A stretch of 32,217 nucleotides of DNA, taken from Pseudobdellovibrionaceae bacterium (GTDB taxonomy: Bacteria; Bdellovibrionota; Bdellovibrionia; Bdellovibrionales; Bdellovibrionaceae). Positions 30,855 to 32,217 of this stretch are shown piece by piece. Position 1 is the first letter of the stretch. Each line of letters starts with the position of its first letter. The DNA is taken from contig JAKFYD010000013.1 of assembly GCA_021731025.1 (NCBI GenBank), positions 1 to 32,217 on the forward strand, given 5' to 3'. Below the pieces are notes generated by a model. The model saw nothing but the letters and a program-made list of their open reading frames with translations. It was not told where the DNA came from and did no database searches. The translations under genes were made by a program, and so were the position numbers.

Positions 30855-32217
30855 AAACGCCTGTTATATTGCGTGTTTTTAAAGGCAATCAGCTGAAAGA
30901 GGTCAAACAATTTGACCTGGATCAAATTGTTATTGGTCATGAGGCCGAAGTTCAATTGGATTTGGATGATGAAGCGGTTTCACCGATTCACTGTCTGATC
31001 GAAATGCGCGATAGCGGTTATTACATTTGTGATCTTGGTTCAAAATCGGGAACTTTCAAAAATGGCCAGCAAGTCCTCGACGAAACATTGCAGTCGGGTG
31101 ACGAAGTCGGCGTTGGACCTTTTAAGCTTTCCTTCTTCGTTGGAGTTCCTAAGCCTCGCGCCAATCCCGTGAGCAATGGCATTGATGAAAAAACTCAGTT
31201 GATCGTTGCGGCTCCGGAAACGGTATCTCAACCAGTTCCTGAAAAAGCTCCAGAAATTCCGCAGTCAGTTCCAGTTCAGGTTAAGATCCCGGAATCGGTG
31301 CCTCAGGAAATCATTGAAAAACCGTCTATTAAAAAAATCGAAGAGCCCAAGGCAGCACCTAAAAAAGCCGTGACCCCAAAACCGGAAATTCGATCTCAGC
31401 CAAAAATTGCCGTCAGTGGAAAAAAGAAGAAACGCGTTTCTTTTGCTCCCGCCAGTGAAGTGGTCGATCTTAAGGATGTCTTGCGTCCTACAAAAGGAAA
31501 TGTTCTCGAAGTGATCGTGGCTTGGCGTGAACGCATTTTAAATACCTATCACTTCAAATACAAAGGTGCGATTCGCATTGGCGATACTAAGAATGAACAG
31601 ATTTCAATTCCAACAAAAAATATTCCGCGAGGTTGGCCGCTGATTGAGATCGGCACCTCTGTTAAGATCAATGTTCATTCGGAAATGAAACCTGAACTTT
31701 ACAACAGTTCGGGAACTCAAAATATTGAAGCTTTAACGGCCACTGGAAAATGCACCAGTGGTGCGAATGGACGACAAATCCGTCTCGATCAAAGTGAATT
31801 GCTAAAACTTTCTTTAGGTGATGGGAATATCAATATCTTTTTTCGCTTTGTTCCCCAAGCGCCTACCGTGCCTGTATCTCCGTTCTTCTTTTCAAGTTCT
31901 GAATTAGCGGGAGTTGTCCTTTCCGTGATCATTGCGGGAGTCCTGGCGTTTTATGTTTCTATTATGAAGCCGCCGGAAGATATGCCTGAACCGGTCGAAG
32001 TGAATCGCACGGCTGAAGTCATTTTCACAAAGCCTCTGCAAAATGTAACCAAGGTTCCTCCACCTCCGCCACCACCTCCTCAGGAGAAGGTGCCGCCGCC
32101 TCCACCAAAGGTTCCTGAAAAAGCGAAGGTTGAAGATAAAAGTCGTGAGCGACAGGTGAAGGGTGCACCAACCAACCAGCCAAAAGCACAACAAGCTTCC
32201 CAAGCGGCTCGTGCCAA
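30851..32217 (+). CDS. FHA-transmembrane-proline-rich (TonB-like) protein, GltG-like, truncated at window end
   Basis: An open frame from TTG 30851 (GGAG six bases upstream, four-base overlap with the previous gene) to the window edge, at least 455 residues with no stop. Domains in order: FHA (about 20-95) with IGHEAEVQLDL, AVSPIHCLIE, YYICDLGSKSGTFKNG; a Pro, Lys and Val rich linker (about 100-215); a folded middle domain (about 218-342, LEVIVAWRERILNTYHFKYKGAIRIGD, GWPLIEIGTSVKINV); one transmembrane helix (about 350-372); and a periplasmic proline-rich segment with runs of 9 and 5 Pro (about 400-422). This is the cytoplasm-to-periplasm layout of GltG, which couples the motor to the envelope. 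The FHA Arg is replaced by His30, while Ser44, His47 and Asn71 remain, so phosphothreonine binding may be weakened. Confidence 0.85.
   Translation, partial: MKTPVILRVFKGNQLKEVKQFDLDQIVIGHEAEVQLDLDDEAVSPIHCLIEMRDSGYYICDLGSKSGTFKNGQQVLDETLQSGDEVGVGPFKLSFFVGVPKPRANPVSNGIDEKTQLIVAAPETVSQPVPEKAPEIPQSVPVQVKIPESVPQEIIEKPSIKKIEEPKAAPKKAVTPKPEIRSQPKIAVSGKKKKRVSFAPASEVVDLKDVLRPTKGNVLEVIVAWRERILNTYHFKYKGAIRIGDTKNEQISIPTKNIPRGWPLIEIGTSVKINVHSEMKPELYNSSGTQNIEALTATGKCTSGANGRQIRLDQSELLKLSLGDGNINIFFRFVPQAPTVPVSPFFFSSSELAGVVLSVIIAGVLAFYVSIMKPPEDMPEPVEVNRTAEVIFTKPLQNVTKVPPPPPPPPQEKVPPPPPKVPEKAKVEDKSRERQVKGAPTNQPKAQQASQAARA

Noticed and set aside
32047-32115. Repetitive CCN-rich DNA as a tandem repeat locus
   Set aside because: It encodes the proline-rich periplasmic segment of the FHA-transmembrane protein and stays in frame; irregular codons show it is a low-complexity protein region, not a DNA tandem repeat.

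Overview
The window is a dense bacterial chromosome segment of about 32 kb. GC looks to be in the mid-40s by eye. The best fit is a predatory bacterium of the Bdellovibrionota: housekeeping genes are mixed with many exported proteins that have no obvious general homologue, several lipoproteins carry Asn just before the lipidated Cys, and the right end matches the gliding-motility (Glt) gene set known from Myxococcus and shared by Bdellovibrio. This lineage call is an inference from gene content and not from a marker-gene search. I see no rRNA, tRNA, insertion sequence, prophage, CRISPR array or replication origin.

Layout. 1-1.05 kb: a truncated minus-strand gene start, a strong bidirectional terminator and a DsbA-like thioredoxin lipoprotein. 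1.25-4.34 kb: an exported unknown protein, a DoxX-family membrane protein, a small unknown protein whose ribosome-binding site sits in a hairpin, a cupredoxin-fold protein and a stand-alone CpaF/TadA-type ATPase. 4.4-7.1 kb: an unknown coiled-coil protein overlapping enolase (eno), then a FtsB/DivIC-like division protein. 7.16-10.03 kb: a small Cro/CI-type HTH protein overlapping polA, whose proofreading domain has lost its acidic motifs. 10.03-11.42 kb: two minus-strand lipoproteins, one ending in a BamE/SmpA-like fold. 11.5-13.7 kb: a FliL-like membrane protein converging on an FHA-containing sigma54 activator. 13.87-17.99 kb: engB, kdsB, pyrG and kdsD in tight succession. 18.0-22.46 kb: a four-gene minus-strand cassette made only of envelope proteins (two TolC-type proteins, a probable beta-barrel, a lipoprotein). 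22.7-32.2 kb: kdsC and then, overlapping it, seven genes in the order expected for a gliding or adhesion machine: two outer-membrane barrels, a TPR protein, a very large TPR protein, a TPR lipoprotein, a small exported protein, and an FHA-transmembrane-proline-rich protein cut by the window end.

How the genes work together. kdsB, kdsD and kdsC supply and activate the LPS sugar KDO, and pyrG supplies the CTP that KdsB uses, so they form one LPS-precursor unit that is split by the oppositely oriented TolC cassette. The Glt-like block is translationally coupled to kdsC and should build a trans-envelope complex from cytoplasm (FHA) to outer membrane (barrels). The most notable items are the single contiguous Glt-like operon attached to KDO synthesis, the outer-membrane-only TolC cassette, the RBS-sequestering hairpin at 2415-2456, the FliL-like protein with a long cytoplasmic extension, and the loss of proofreading motifs in DNA polymerase I.
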